64,000 nt of DNA. Origin: Desulforapulum autotrophicum (GTDB lineage: Bacteria; Desulfobacterota; Desulfobacteria; Desulfobacterales; Desulfolunaceae). Positions 38,159 to 46,861 of this stretch are shown piece by piece. Under the pieces are notes generated by a model. The model ran no database searches. It worked only from the letters and a program-made list of their open reading frames with translations, and had not been told where the DNA came from. Location of the stretch: assembly GCA_020723285.1 (NCBI GenBank), contig DYJE01000024.1:17733-81732 (forward strand), read 5' to 3'. Within the stretch, counting starts at the first letter, position 1. Each line of letters opens with the position of its first letter. The translations under genes and the position numbers were made by a program.

Positions 38159-39382
38159 ATGAAATTCCATTCCAGATTCATCACTCCATTGTTCGTCCTG
38201 ATGATCCTCACAGCGTTAATGCTGATTTCATGCGAAAAATCCAAAGAGGAAACCCCTGAAAAACCGGCGGAAACAACCGAAAACCAAGGCTCATCCGATT
38301 CCCACGGCGCACCGACTGCGGCCCCCCCGGAACCGTCGGACACCATCAAAATCGGCGTGGCCGGAGCCCACAGCGGTGAACTGGCGTCTTACGGCCTGCC
38401 CACGGTCAATGCCGTCAACATGGTGGTGGATGAGATCAACAGCAAAGGAGGCCTCAACGGCAAGAAACTCCAGGTGGTCGCCGAAGACGATGTCTGCAAA
38501 CCCGAAGTGGCCACCAACACCGCGACAAAGCTGGTGACTGAAAAAGTGGCCGCCGTTATCGGCCATATCTGCAGCGGGGCCACCAAGTCCGCCATTGGCA
38601 TTTACAAAGACGCCAACATCATCTGCATATCCCCTTCGGCCACCAACGCGGAACTGACCCTTTCCGGCCAGTATCCGAACTTTTTCAGAACCATTGCCAA
38701 CGACGCGGCCCAGGCCAAACTTCAGGTGGACTACGCCCTGCACAAACTCCACGTCAAGAAAGTGGCCATTCTCCATGACAAAGGAGATTACGGGAAAGGG
38801 TCCGCCACCCTGGCCAAACAGTATTTCGAGGAATCCGGCCTTGCCGCCATCGCCCTTTTCGAAGGCGTGACGGCCGGGGCCGTGGATTATTCGGCCATTG
38901 TCCAGAAAGTGAAGCAGTCCGGCGCGGAACTGGTGGTCTGGGGCGGTTATCATCCCGAGGCATCACGTATCGTCAAACAGATGCGGACGAAAAAGATGAG
39001 CACACTGCTGATGGGTTCCGACGGCCTTAAAGATGAAACATTCATCAAAACTGCCGGAGAATTCGCCGAGGGCGTTTACGTCAGCGGTCCCCAGGACGCT
39101 TCGAAAAACATCCTGAACATCAAGGCCATCAACGATCACAAATCCCGCTTCGGCACTGAGCCGGGTGCTTTCTTCATCAACGCCTATTCTGCGGCCATGG
39201 CGCTGACCAACGCCATCGCCAAAGCCGAATCCACCGATTTCCAGGCCCTTTCCACCACGCTTAAGAAAGAAAGCATCGACACGCCCCTTGGCCGGATCAG
39301 CTTTGATGAACACGGCGATGTGGTCGGATCGGGTTTTTCCATATACCAGGTTAAAAACGGTGCGTTCAAGGAGATCAAATAG
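38159..39382 (+). CDS. livJ: Branched-chain amino acid ABC transporter substrate-binding lipoprotein
   Basis: A 407-residue periplasmic-binding protein of the Leu/Ile/Val (Peripla_BP_6) family. The N terminus MKFHSRFITPLFVLMI... is a lipoprotein signal ending in the lipobox LISC, so it is anchored by its N-terminal Cys. A Glu/Pro-rich spacer precedes the binding domain (IKIGVAGAHSGELASYG). The start at 38159 follows GGAAAGG; a GTG frame opens 63 nt earlier but lacks a ribosome-binding site and would bury the signal peptide. It heads a complete importer operon with livH, livM, livG and livF. The ligand could be leucine-type amino acids or another small amide or acid. Confidence 0.92.
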   Translation: MKFHSRFITPLFVLMILTALMLISCEKSKEETPEKPAETTENQGSSDSHGAPTAAPPEPSDTIKIGVAGAHSGELASYGLPTVNAVNMVVDEINSKGGLNGKKLQVVAEDDVCKPEVATNTATKLVTEKVAAVIGHICSGATKSAIGIYKDANIICISPSATNAELTLSGQYPNFFRTIANDAAQAKLQVDYALHKLHVKKVAILHDKGDYGKGSATLAKQYFEESGLAAIALFEGVTAGAVDYSAIVQKVKQSGAELVVWGGYHPEASRIVKQMRTKKMSTLLMGSDGLKDETFIKTAGEFAEGVYVSGPQDASKNILNIKAINDHKSRFGTEPGAFFINAYSAAMALTNAIAKAESTDFQALSTTLKKESIDTPLGRISFDEHGDVVGSGFSIYQVKNGAFKEIK

Positions 39383-39390
39383 GATCGCAC

Positions 39391-40311
39391 ATGTTTCACG
39401 ACAAGGCCGGATATTTTTTCGAGCTTTTCATCGGCGGTCTGACCAAGGGCAGCATCTACGCCCTGATCGCCCTTGGATACACCATGGTCTACGGCATCAT
39501 CGAACTGATCAACTTCGCGCACGGTGAAATATACATGATCGGGGCCTTCACGGCCCTGATCACCGCTGCGGCCCTTACCGCCTTCGGCGTGACCCACCCT
39601 CTTGTGCTGGTGTCGGTTTCAGGGATCACCGCGGTGGTTTACGCATCGGCATACGGGTACACCCTCGAAAAAGTGGCCTACAAACCCCTTCGAAACGCGC
39701 CCAGGCTTTCGCCTTTGATCAGCGCCATCGGCATGTCGATTTTTCTCCAGAATTTTGTGCTCCTGGCCCAGACGTCCAACTACATCCCGTTTCCGAACCT
39801 GATCCCGCCTTTACCGTTCCTGGAACCCGTGTCCCACATCATGGGCACTGTGGATTTCATCATTCTCTGCACCACGGCCGTCATCATGATCCTTCTGACC
39901 TTTCTCATCAGAAAAACAAGGATCGGCACGGCCATGAGGGCCACAGCTCAGGATAAAACCATGGCAAGGCTTCTGGGTATCGATGTGGACCGGATCATCT
40001 CGTTCACCTTCATCACCGGCAGTGCCCTGGCCGCCGTGGGCGGGGTCATGGTGGGTTCCAAAATGGGTCAGATCAATTTTTACATCGGATTCATTGCCGG
40101 GATCAAAGCGTTTACAGCCGCTGTTCTGGGAGGGATCGGAAGCATTCCCGGAGCTGTTCTCGGCGGTCTTATTCTCGGCTGGACGGAAAGTTTCGGAACA
40201 GGGTATCTCACCAGCGATTACGAAGATGTTTTCGCCTTTTCCCTCCTGGTTCTGATTCTGATTTTCAAACCTTCCGGACTTCTGGGGCGCAACACCACCC
40301 CCAAAGTTTGA
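39391..40311 (+). CDS. livH: Branched-chain amino acid ABC transporter permease LivH
   Basis: A 306-residue inner-membrane permease with about eight hydrophobic segments and the family motifs GLTKGSIYALIALGYTMVYG and INFAHGEIYMIGAF near the N terminus. The cytoplasmic coupling loop IGTAMRATAQDKTMARLLGI contacts the ATPases. It pairs with LivM to form the channel. It begins 8 nt after livJ and its stop overlaps the livM region, so expression is operonic. Confidence 0.93.
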   Translation: MFHDKAGYFFELFIGGLTKGSIYALIALGYTMVYGIIELINFAHGEIYMIGAFTALITAAALTAFGVTHPLVLVSVSGITAVVYASAYGYTLEKVAYKPLRNAPRLSPLISAIGMSIFLQNFVLLAQTSNYIPFPNLIPPLPFLEPVSHIMGTVDFIILCTTAVIMILLTFLIRKTRIGTAMRATAQDKTMARLLGIDVDRIISFTFITGSALAAVGGVMVGSKMGQINFYIGFIAGIKAFTAAVLGGIGSIPGAVLGGLILGWTESFGTGYLTSDYEDVFAFSLLVLILIFKPSGLLGRNTTPKV

Positions 40312-40313
40312 AC

Positions 40314-41564
40314 ATGGACAAGGACAACCGGATCATGATCGACACTCTGCTGAAATCCTTACGAACAGCCCTGTGGTTCATGTTCCTCACGTTTCCCATC
40401 CTGGCCGTCCGCATCGACAGCCTGAAGAACGCGGTGACGGTAAGATGGCCCGCTGTTATCATTCTCGGAGCCGTCATATTCCTGATCTCCGTTCTGTGGC
40501 ATACGGCAGGCCTTGTGAAACGCTCCTGGTTTTTCAGGTTTGACGGATTCAAACAGTTTATTCAGAGATTGCCGGATCAGGATGCCTTGTCGCCATTCAT
40601 GATACGAACAACACTTGGTGCAGCGGCTGTTTTCATGATCTCTCTGCCCTTTTTCGCGTCATCGTACCAGACCAACGTCATGATCAACGCCCTGCTGTAC
40701 GTGATGCTCGGCCTTGGGCTCAACATCGTGGTGGGGCTGGCCGGTCTCCTTGACCTGGGGTACGTGGCGTTTTACGCCGTTGGGGCTTATCTTTACGCCC
40801 TTCTGAACCTCCATCTGGGTATCGGTTTCTGGATTGCCCTCCCCATGGGAGCAGCCCTTGCAGCATTTTTCGGAATCCTTCTGGGCATCCCCGTGCTTCG
40901 ACTCAAAGGAGATTATCTGGCCATCGTGACCCTGGGTTTCGGGGAAATCATCCGCCTGATCCTCGAAAACTGGGACCGCGTGTTCAAAGGCCCCAGCGGG
41001 ATCTCCCACATTTCACGCCCTTCACTCTTCGGCATCGGCATCATGGAGTCCTCGGTGCATCACGCCATCATTTACATGTATTACATCGTGGTCGTTCTTG
41101 TTCTCAGCACCTTCTTTTTCGTGTCACGGCTCAAGCATTCCCGCATCGGACGAGCGCTCCTGGCTCTTAAGGAAGACGAAATCGCCTGTCAGGCCATGGG
41201 CATCGACAAAATGAAAACCAAACTCACCGCCTTTGCCCTGGGTGCCACCTGGGCCGGAATGGCCGGCGTCATTTTCGCCGCCAAAACCACCTTCATCAAC
41301 CCCGCCAGCTTCACGTTCATGGAGTCGGCCATCATCCTTTCCATTGTGGTCATAGGCGGCATGGGTTCCATACCCGGTGTGGTCCTCGGGGCGTTTTTCC
41401 TTGTGCTGCTTCCCGAATATTTCAGGGAACTTGGGGATTACCGCATGCTTGTCTTCGGGGGAGCCATGATCCTCGTCATGGTGTTCAAACCCCGGGGGCT
41501 TCTTGAGAACACCAAGCCAACGGTCACTTATGTCTCTCAACAAACAGGGCCGGACACGCCATGA
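40314..41564 (+). CDS. livM: Branched-chain amino acid ABC transporter permease LivM
   Basis: A 416-residue permease, longer than LivH because of an N-terminal extension with extra hydrophobic helices (residues ~15-110), as in E. coli LivM. Conserved motifs are GLGLNIVVGLAGLLDLGYVAFYAVGAY, the coupling loop IGRALLALKEDEIACQAMGI and GGMGSIPGVVLGAFF. I used ATG 40314; a TTG at 40308 overlaps the livH stop and is an alternative start. Its TGA overlaps the livG ATG. Confidence 0.92.
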   Translation: MDKDNRIMIDTLLKSLRTALWFMFLTFPILAVRIDSLKNAVTVRWPAVIILGAVIFLISVLWHTAGLVKRSWFFRFDGFKQFIQRLPDQDALSPFMIRTTLGAAAVFMISLPFFASSYQTNVMINALLYVMLGLGLNIVVGLAGLLDLGYVAFYAVGAYLYALLNLHLGIGFWIALPMGAALAAFFGILLGIPVLRLKGDYLAIVTLGFGEIIRLILENWDRVFKGPSGISHISRPSLFGIGIMESSVHHAIIYMYYIVVVLVLSTFFFVSRLKHSRIGRALLALKEDEIACQAMGIDKMKTKLTAFALGATWAGMAGVIFAAKTTFINPASFTFMESAIILSIVVIGGMGSIPGVVLGAFFLVLLPEYFRELGDYRMLVFGGAMILVMVFKPRGLLENTKPTVTYVSQQTGPDTP

Positions 41565-42349
41565 ATCCCATCCTCAACGTCAGACAGCTCACCATGGATT
41601 TCGGAGGCATCAGAGCCCTCGCCCGGCTCGATCTCACCGTCAACCATGGTGAGATCGCGGCACTCATCGGTCCCAACGGCGCGGGAAAAACCACATTTTT
41701 CAACTGCGTCACCGGCCTTTATGTCCCGACTTCGGGCGATGTGTTCATTCATGCAACGCCGGAGAAATCCGTCCGGATCAACGGAATGAAACCCCATCGC
41801 GTCACCCGGGCCGGCCTGTCCAGAACGTTCCAAAACATCCGCCTGTTCAAGGAGATGACCGCCCTTGAAAATGTCATGATCGGGCGTCACTGCCGGACAC
41901 ATGCCGGAATATTCGGAGCCTTTTTCAGAAACAGGGCTACCCGGGATGAAGAACAGCGGATCATCCATGACAGTTACCGTCTTCTTGAAATCGTGGGTCT
42001 TGAGGACCAGGTGAACTTCCGGGCTCTGAACCTGCCCTACGGGGATCAGCGGAAACTTGAAATCGCAAGGGCCCTTGCCGCAGAACCGCGTCTTCTTCTC
42101 CTGGATGAACCGGCTGCGGGAATGAACAGTCAGGAAACACGGGATCTTACCAGTCTGATACTCAAAATCCGAGACGAATTCAACATCGCCATCCTTCTCA
42201 TCGAACATGACATGAAACTGGTCATGACCTTGTCCGAACGGATCTTCGTCATGGATTACGGCCGTAAAATAGCTGAAGGCACTCCCGAGGACATCCGGAC
42301 CAACCCCGACGTGATCAGGGCGTATCTGGGAGAAGACAGCCATGCTTGA
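41561..42349 (+). CDS. livG: Branched-chain amino acid ABC transporter ATP-binding protein LivG
   Basis: A 262-residue ATPase of the LivG type. It has Walker A GPNGAGKTTFF, the LivG-specific AGLSRTFQNIRLF, signature region LPYGDQRKLEIARAL, and Walker B LLLLDEPAAGMN followed by the switch His in LLIEHDM. It energises uptake together with LivF. The start overlaps the livM stop as ATGA, and its end overlaps the livF start by 8 nt, giving strict translational coupling along the operon. Confidence 0.94.
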   Translation: MNPILNVRQLTMDFGGIRALARLDLTVNHGEIAALIGPNGAGKTTFFNCVTGLYVPTSGDVFIHATPEKSVRINGMKPHRVTRAGLSRTFQNIRLFKEMTALENVMIGRHCRTHAGIFGAFFRNRATRDEEQRIIHDSYRLLEIVGLEDQVNFRALNLPYGDQRKLEIARALAAEPRLLLLDEPAAGMNSQETRDLTSLILKIRDEFNIAILLIEHDMKLVMTLSERIFVMDYGRKIAEGTPEDIRTNPDVIRAYLGEDSHA

Positions 42350-43049
42350 ACTCAGAGGCATCAACACGTATTACGGAAAAATCCACGCCTTAAGGGATGT
42401 GAGTCTTTCGGTTCAGGAAGGTGAAATTATCGCCCTCATCGGCTCGAACGGAGCCGGAAAAACAACCACGCTGATGAGCGTTTCAGGAATCATCCCGCCT
42501 TCTTCCGGAGAAATCTTATTCAAAGGCAGGGCCATCCATGATTCGTCACCGGAAGCCATCGTCCGCCTTGGCATCGCCCATGTCCCCGAAGGCCGGAGGA
42601 TCTTCCCTTTTCTCACCGTCATGGAAAACCTGTCCCTTGGAGCTTTTCTCAGAAAAGACAGACAGAACATCAAAAAAGACCTCGATACGGTTTTCGATCT
42701 GTTCCCTATTTTAAAGAACCGTAAAGACCAGCCCGGAGGCAACCTGAGCGGCGGTGAACAGCAGATGCTCGCCATTTCACGCGCCTTTATGGCCCGGCCC
42801 GGGCTTCTGCTCCTCGATGAACCGTCTTTGGGGCTTGCGCCCCTTGTGATCAAACAGATTTTCGAAATCATCACAGAATTGAACACGACAAAAGGAACCA
42901 CCCTTCTTCTTGTGGAACAGAATGCCAACCTCGCCCTTAAAACTGCGCACCGGGCCTATGTGATTGAAAACGGGTGCATTACATTAACAGGAAAGGGCCG
43001 TGAACTCCTGGTTCACGACGATGTCAGGAAAGCCTATCTGGGCCTTTGA
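42342..43049 (+). CDS. livF: Branched-chain amino acid ABC transporter ATP-binding protein LivF
   Basis: A 235-residue ATPase. It has Walker A GSNGAGKTTT, the LivF-type HVPEGRRIFPFLTVMENL, signature LSGGEQQMLAIARA-like (here LSGGEQQMLAISRAF), Walker B LLLLDEPSLGLAP and switch region LLVEQNA. It completes the livJHMGF importer. The azlC gene follows after ~100 nt on the same strand and may be read through from this operon. Confidence 0.94.
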   Translation: MLELRGINTYYGKIHALRDVSLSVQEGEIIALIGSNGAGKTTTLMSVSGIIPPSSGEILFKGRAIHDSSPEAIVRLGIAHVPEGRRIFPFLTVMENLSLGAFLRKDRQNIKKDLDTVFDLFPILKNRKDQPGGNLSGGEQQMLAISRAFMARPGLLLLDEPSLGLAPLVIKQIFEIITELNTTKGTTLLLVEQNANLALKTAHRAYVIENGCITLTGKGRELLVHDDVRKAYLGL

Positions 43050-43147
43050 CGGTTTCAAAACACCCCTTTCCACTTTCAAAAAAAATCTTCCCTGCGAATC
43101 TCCGGGCTGATAAAACGTTCGCTGACATAAAACAATGGGAGCCGACC

Positions 43148-43855
43148 ATGAACGAACCACTGAAATCAGACATCCTTTCAGGGCTGTCCGCCGCACTTCC
43201 GATCTGTCTGGGCTATATTCCCCTGGGGCTTACATTTGGTGTCCTTGCCCAGAAAGCCGGCCTCTCTCCCCTGGACGTGGCATTCATGTCCTTTATCGTT
43301 TTCGCCGGGGGTTCCCAGTTTATCGCCGTGGCCATGTATTCCGGGGGAGCGGCCATGATGTCCATCGTGTTCACGACCTTCATGGTAAACCTTCGGCATT
43401 TTCTTATGGGTTCGTCCCTGTCGGTTTTTCTCAAAGGGAAAAACCGATGGACCCTGACCTTGTTCGCACACACCATCACCGATGAATCGTTTGTCGTCAA
43501 TTCCCAGCAGTATACAAAAAAAGACTGGAACATGCGTCGGGCCCTGGTGGTCAATTATGCCGCTTACGTCTCATGGTTCATCAGTACCGTCACCGGTGCC
43601 CTGACAGGGCGATTCATTCCCGAAAACGCTTTGGGTATGGACTACGCTCTGACAGCCATGTTCATCGGACTTCTTGTGTTCCAGATGAAACACGCCGTGC
43701 ATCTGGTCACGGCCATTGCTGCCGGATTCATCGCCTGCGCCATGGCCTCCCGTTTCAAGGGAAACGGATACATCATCGTTGCATCGGTATCCGCTGCTGT
43801 TTTCGGTGCGATGTTGAACAGAATGTTCGAACGGAAGGAAAATCATGATGCATGA
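43148..43855 (+). CDS. azlC: AzlC-family branched-chain amino acid exporter, large subunit
   Basis: A 235-residue inner-membrane protein with about six hydrophobic helices and the AzlC signatures PICLGYIPLGLTFGVLAQKAG and SFIVFAGGSQFIAV. With AzlD it exports branched-chain amino acids or their analogues. The ATG at 43148 follows GGGAG; the frame is open 34 codons further upstream but without a ribosome-binding site. It directly follows a complete Liv importer, and its end overlaps azlD. Confidence 0.92.
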   Translation: MNEPLKSDILSGLSAALPICLGYIPLGLTFGVLAQKAGLSPLDVAFMSFIVFAGGSQFIAVAMYSGGAAMMSIVFTTFMVNLRHFLMGSSLSVFLKGKNRWTLTLFAHTITDESFVVNSQQYTKKDWNMRRALVVNYAAYVSWFISTVTGALTGRFIPENALGMDYALTAMFIGLLVFQMKHAVHLVTAIAAGFIACAMASRFKGNGYIIVASVSAAVFGAMLNRMFERKENHDA

Positions 43856-44162
43856 GGACCTGGCTCTGACAGTCATAGGGATGTGGGCCGTCACGTTTTT
43901 CCCGAGGTGGCTGCCGGTTTTTGCTCTTTCAAACCGTAAACTTCCGGAACCATTGATAAAAGTCCTTGAAATGATTCCTGTGGCACTCCTCAGCGCCATT
44001 GTGTTTCCATCGATTTTTGTCTCGGAAGGCTCTCTGGATGTGACAAATACACACTGTTTCACTGCTGTTCCGACCATTCTGATCGCTTATGTGACCCGGT
44101 CTCTCATTGGAACCATTGTCGGGGGAATGCTTGTGTACTGGCTGGCGGGTTATCTTGGATAA
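43845..44162 (+). CDS. azlD: AzlD-family branched-chain amino acid exporter, small subunit
   Basis: A 105-residue membrane protein with three to four hydrophobic helices and the family motifs GMWAVTFFPRWLPVFAL and LEMIPVALLSAIVFP. It is the small partner of AzlC and overlaps the azlC 3' end by 11 nt. Two adjacent ATG codons (43845, 43848) are possible starts. A hairpin-plus-T terminator follows at 44191-44234. Confidence 0.9.
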   Translation: MMHEDLALTVIGMWAVTFFPRWLPVFALSNRKLPEPLIKVLEMIPVALLSAIVFPSIFVSEGSLDVTNTHCFTAVPTILIAYVTRSLIGTIVGGMLVYWLAGYLG

Positions 44163-44190
44163 ATCGGGAAGAATACAGGACTGAAATATC

Positions 44191-44234
44191 TGGCGGAACA
44201 TCATCCTGTCACAGATGAGGTTCCGCCATGTTTT
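44191..44234 (+). terminator. Terminator of the liv-azl unit
   Basis: TGGCGGAAC (44191-44199) pairs with GTTCCGCCA (44220-44228). One mismatch separates it from an inner TCATC/GATGA stem with an 8-nt loop, and TGTTTT follows. It lies between convergent azlD and the PilZ-like gene, so it may act for both. Confidence 0.65.
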
Positions 44235-44248
44235 CCGTCTCATTCATA

Positions 44249-44722
44249 TCAGTTGACCGTCTTTCCTATGTGTTTGTCGATGAAGTTTCTGACCATGGTT
44301 TTCTGATCGTCTGAAAGACCTGAGAATTCAATGCACGCGATCCTTTTTTCAAATCGCCCTTTCTGATCTTCCCCGGCCTTGTAATCATTCACCTTTTTAT
44401 AAGGAATTTTTTCAAGACAGAATCCGAAGCCTGTGACAAGGATATCCAGGGATTCCGACTCAGCCAGACATTCTCCATCGGTAAAATAAACATAAGACAT
44501 TCCGGTCTCACCCATATCCCTGATCTGGCAGGCCTGGGGGGCGAGAGTTTCGATCACCGCGTAAATCCCTTCGCTGACGGCAAGGCGGTCTTCAATCCGT
44601 CTGTCGATATTCATTTCACGGTAAAGGTATTCCGTGTTGTTCTGTGCCACAACGGGTGTGGTCCGGGTTGATTTGAACCATACAGCATCGCTTTTTTTCG
44701 TTCGTGTCATCGTACTTTGCAT
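44249..44722 (-). CDS. PilZ-like domain protein, possible c-di-GMP receptor
   Basis: A 157-residue soluble protein. The segment DRRIEDRLAV resembles the RxxxR c-di-GMP-binding motif of PilZ domains, and IRDMGETGMSY sits where DxSxxG is expected. The rest (a run of beta strands ending in a helix, DDQKTMVRNFIDKH) fits a PilZ barrel. The motifs are degenerate, so nucleotide binding is uncertain. GGAGG seven bases before the first ATG supports this start. It is a single gene, convergent to azlD. Confidence 0.65.
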   Translation of the reverse strand: MQSTMTRTKKSDAVWFKSTRTTPVVAQNNTEYLYREMNIDRRIEDRLAVSEGIYAVIETLAPQACQIRDMGETGMSYVYFTDGECLAESESLDILVTGFGFCLEKIPYKKVNDYKAGEDQKGRFEKRIACIEFSGLSDDQKTMVRNFIDKHIGKTVN

Positions 44723-45231
44723 CGTTGGCCTCCGTTGTGATTGAAAGTGTAAGTTCAGCCATAACGTGTCGAGTTAATGAATCATATCCGTCAATTGTCG
44801 TAACAGGATCAAGGGGTTTTTTCTCGGAATCGTGAGAAAAATGAAACGAGAGAATCAAACGTTAGGTGTTATATATGAAACTTGATAAACATTTGTCCAT
44901 AGATCAAAACCATCATTTTCATGGGGGAACCCCCCTAACCTTCAGGTAATACATGATCATTCACCCATTCCACCCGTCAAGTGCATTAACAGTCCGGTAT
45001 CAAACAAAAAACAGCCAATATCCCATAAACATTGATCATTTGTGGTTCAGCGCGTTTTCCCACTCTTCACCCGGTTTCCCCCAGTGAGCAGGAAAACCGG
45101 GATAATATCCTGATGAAAACCCGATATATCGCGATGAAATATCTCAAAGCCCGGAAGCATGCCCTTGACTTGGTCAAACCTTTTTGCAATAAGGGTGTTC
45201 ATGCTGACTGAAACATTGAAGGTTTAAAACC
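44723..45231. other. 509-nt AT-rich intergenic region between divergent genes
   Basis: No gene can be supported. It contains a tight GGGGG-AA-CCCCC hairpin at 44933-44944 and the palindrome TTGAC-TTG-GTCAA at 45165-45177. A possible 24-codon frame begins at ATG 44875 but has neither a convincing ribosome-binding site nor protein-like composition. Promoters for both flanking genes must lie here; none is a strong consensus match. Confidence 0.5.
45165..45177. promoter_or_regulatory. Palindrome TTGAC-TTG-GTCAA upstream of the unknown gene at 45232
   Basis: A perfect 5-bp inverted repeat with a 3-nt centre lies 55 nt before the ATG of the next gene. Its left arm doubles as a -35-like TTGACT, with only a poor -10 (CAATAA) 16 nt downstream. 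It may be an operator; TTGAC/GTCAA half-sites are common, so chance is possible. Confidence 0.3.
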
Positions 45232-45765
45232 ATGAACAAACGGATTTTACTGAAATCCCAAAAAAATCTAATCCATGGAATGATCCTGGACAAGGGTCTT
45301 GATCCACGTGATTTTGAATGGGTTGAAACCTTCAGCGATCTGGACCCGGAAAAAATCATCTCACGGCTCATCAACCGTCATTCAGATTTCTTCTATTCAT
45401 TTGAAATGCGCGGGGAATCCCACTTCGCCATTTTCTCCCCTGCATGCCAGTCGTATATCGGCACCGATTATCCGGGAACCTGGGATGCTCAGCAACGTTG
45501 TTTTCTAAACTGGCTCGATCTTCTCCTGAAAGAAAAAAGTGAACCGGACCTCTGGTCCCAGGGACTGAAGAACATCAGACCGATGAAGGAGGATCAGCCC
45601 AGACAGCAGACGTATATCGCCTCCCCTTCAGCCCAAAGCCCGAACCCGGCTCAGTTTTCATCACGCCTGGAAAATCTTTTGGAAACGACACGCCTGAAAG
45701 CGGAGAGGGAAATAAATTCAACCGCCGCGCCCATTCACATCAAACGATACTACGGGAAAGCATAA
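45232..45765 (+). CDS. Uncharacterised protein
   Basis: A 177-residue soluble protein that I do not recognise. The N-terminal 100 residues look like a compact alpha/beta domain with aromatic-rich segments (DFFYSFEMRGESHFAIFSP and YIGTDYPGTWDAQQRCFLNWLDLLL). The C-terminal 75 residues are Pro/Gln/Ser-rich and probably flexible, ending in a basic IKRYYGKA. AAGGT precedes the ATG. There are no signal peptide, membrane helices or catalytic motifs. It stands alone between AT-rich gaps. Confidence 0.7.
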   Translation: MNKRILLKSQKNLIHGMILDKGLDPRDFEWVETFSDLDPEKIISRLINRHSDFFYSFEMRGESHFAIFSPACQSYIGTDYPGTWDAQQRCFLNWLDLLLKEKSEPDLWSQGLKNIRPMKEDQPRQQTYIASPSAQSPNPAQFSSRLENLLETTRLKAEREINSTAAPIHIKRYYGKA

Positions 45766-45964
45766 TTTAAATAGCTAATAATTCAAGCACCCTAATCACA
45801 CTTTCCTCAACAAAATGATTATACCATTTGTAAAATTGTGTCACCCAAGAATCCTGTGGAATTTTAAAATACAATATGATAATGAAAATTATCACTCAAA
45901 GTTACCAATGTTTACATTGATAATTGAGGTTTTTAAGTTTTACGTTTTGAAGAATGGGGAAAGC

Positions 45965-46705
45965 ATGGGCCGTACTGCATATGTAAAAATGACCACATCC
46001 GTTTTCCTTTGCCTTTTGCTGACCTTTTCCGGGGCTGCACGGGCAGAAGACACTTGCGGCGTCGTGGATCTTTCCCTTCTTGGAGATGACTGGACCCTCA
46101 CAAAGAAAGAAAAGGGCGTCACTCATTACTCTCAGCCTGTCAAGGGCTACGAGCTCAACGCATATAAAGGGGTCTGCACCATCAACAAATCCGTTGGCGA
46201 CGTCTATTCCATGCTGACAGACGTGGCCAGTCACCCCACCTGGGTGGCCTACTGCGACTCATCATCCATCGTCAAAAAAAACTCCGACGAAGACGCCATA
46301 CAGTATTACAATTTCGACATTCCCTGGCCTTTTCTGAACAGGGATATCGTGGTTCACTGCCGACAAAAAACCAACCCGCAGACAGGAACTGTCATTATCG
46401 ATTGCAACGCCGTGAAAACCCCGGTTGTGCCTTTGAAAAAAAACCATATGCGTATCACCGATGCCAAACAGCGTTGGGTTCTCGAAGCCGTCGACCATGA
46501 CCGTACCCGTGTGACGTTCATTGCGCTGACGAGCATTGACGGACCCGCCCCAGGCATTCTGAAACGGCTGATTTCAAATGTCATTCCATCCACAAGCCTC
46601 GAAAATTTCAAAACCGTCTCCACGAGATACGCCGCATCTCCCACGACAAAGTACATGGCACGGTCGGGGTCCGGTGAAGAAAACAAAACGACATCAGGGC
46701 TTTAA
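45965..46705 (+). CDS. Secreted START-like (SRPBCC fold) lipid-binding domain protein
   Basis: A 246-residue exported protein. A signal peptide (about 1-27, SGAARA|ED) is followed by a START/Bet v1-like domain (about 60-225) with WTLTKKEKGVTHYSQ, the DVYSMLTDVASHPTWVAYC entry segment and PWPFLNRDIVVHCR, which resemble START proteins of gamma- and delta-proteobacteria. The fold binds a hydrophobic ligand in a deep pocket; the ligand is not known. The start at 45965 has GGGGA upstream and opens directly into the signal peptide, while the longer open frame from 45815 is AT-rich and not protein-like. It lies 156 nt ahead of the Gld-type ABC genes. Confidence 0.82.
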   Translation: MGRTAYVKMTTSVFLCLLLTFSGAARAEDTCGVVDLSLLGDDWTLTKKEKGVTHYSQPVKGYELNAYKGVCTINKSVGDVYSMLTDVASHPTWVAYCDSSSIVKKNSDEDAIQYYNFDIPWPFLNRDIVVHCRQKTNPQTGTVIIDCNAVKTPVVPLKKNHMRITDAKQRWVLEAVDHDRTRVTFIALTSIDGPAPGILKRLISNVIPSTSLENFKTVSTRYAASPTTKYMARSGSGEENKTTSGL

Positions 46706-46861
46706 TCTCATCCGCCTGAATTCTAATCCTTTTTTTACTTGAATTTTTCATTTCTTGATGTAAAACAAGTCTGCTTCTGTATTGACAATGAACTCTTTTG
46801 AATTTGCCGTTTTCCAAGAGAACTAATTTTACATGTTAAATCAGTATGAAGGAGTTAAGGC

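Noticed and set aside
44616..44858. 80-codon minus-strand frame overlapping the PilZ-like gene start
   Set aside because: It has no ribosome-binding site or family signature, and the overlapping PilZ-like gene has a well-placed GGAGG.
44875..44949. 24-codon open frame in the 44.7-45.2 kb gap
   Set aside because: Weak ribosome-binding site, unremarkable composition, and it runs through a GGGGG/CCCCC hairpin; not supportable as a gene.
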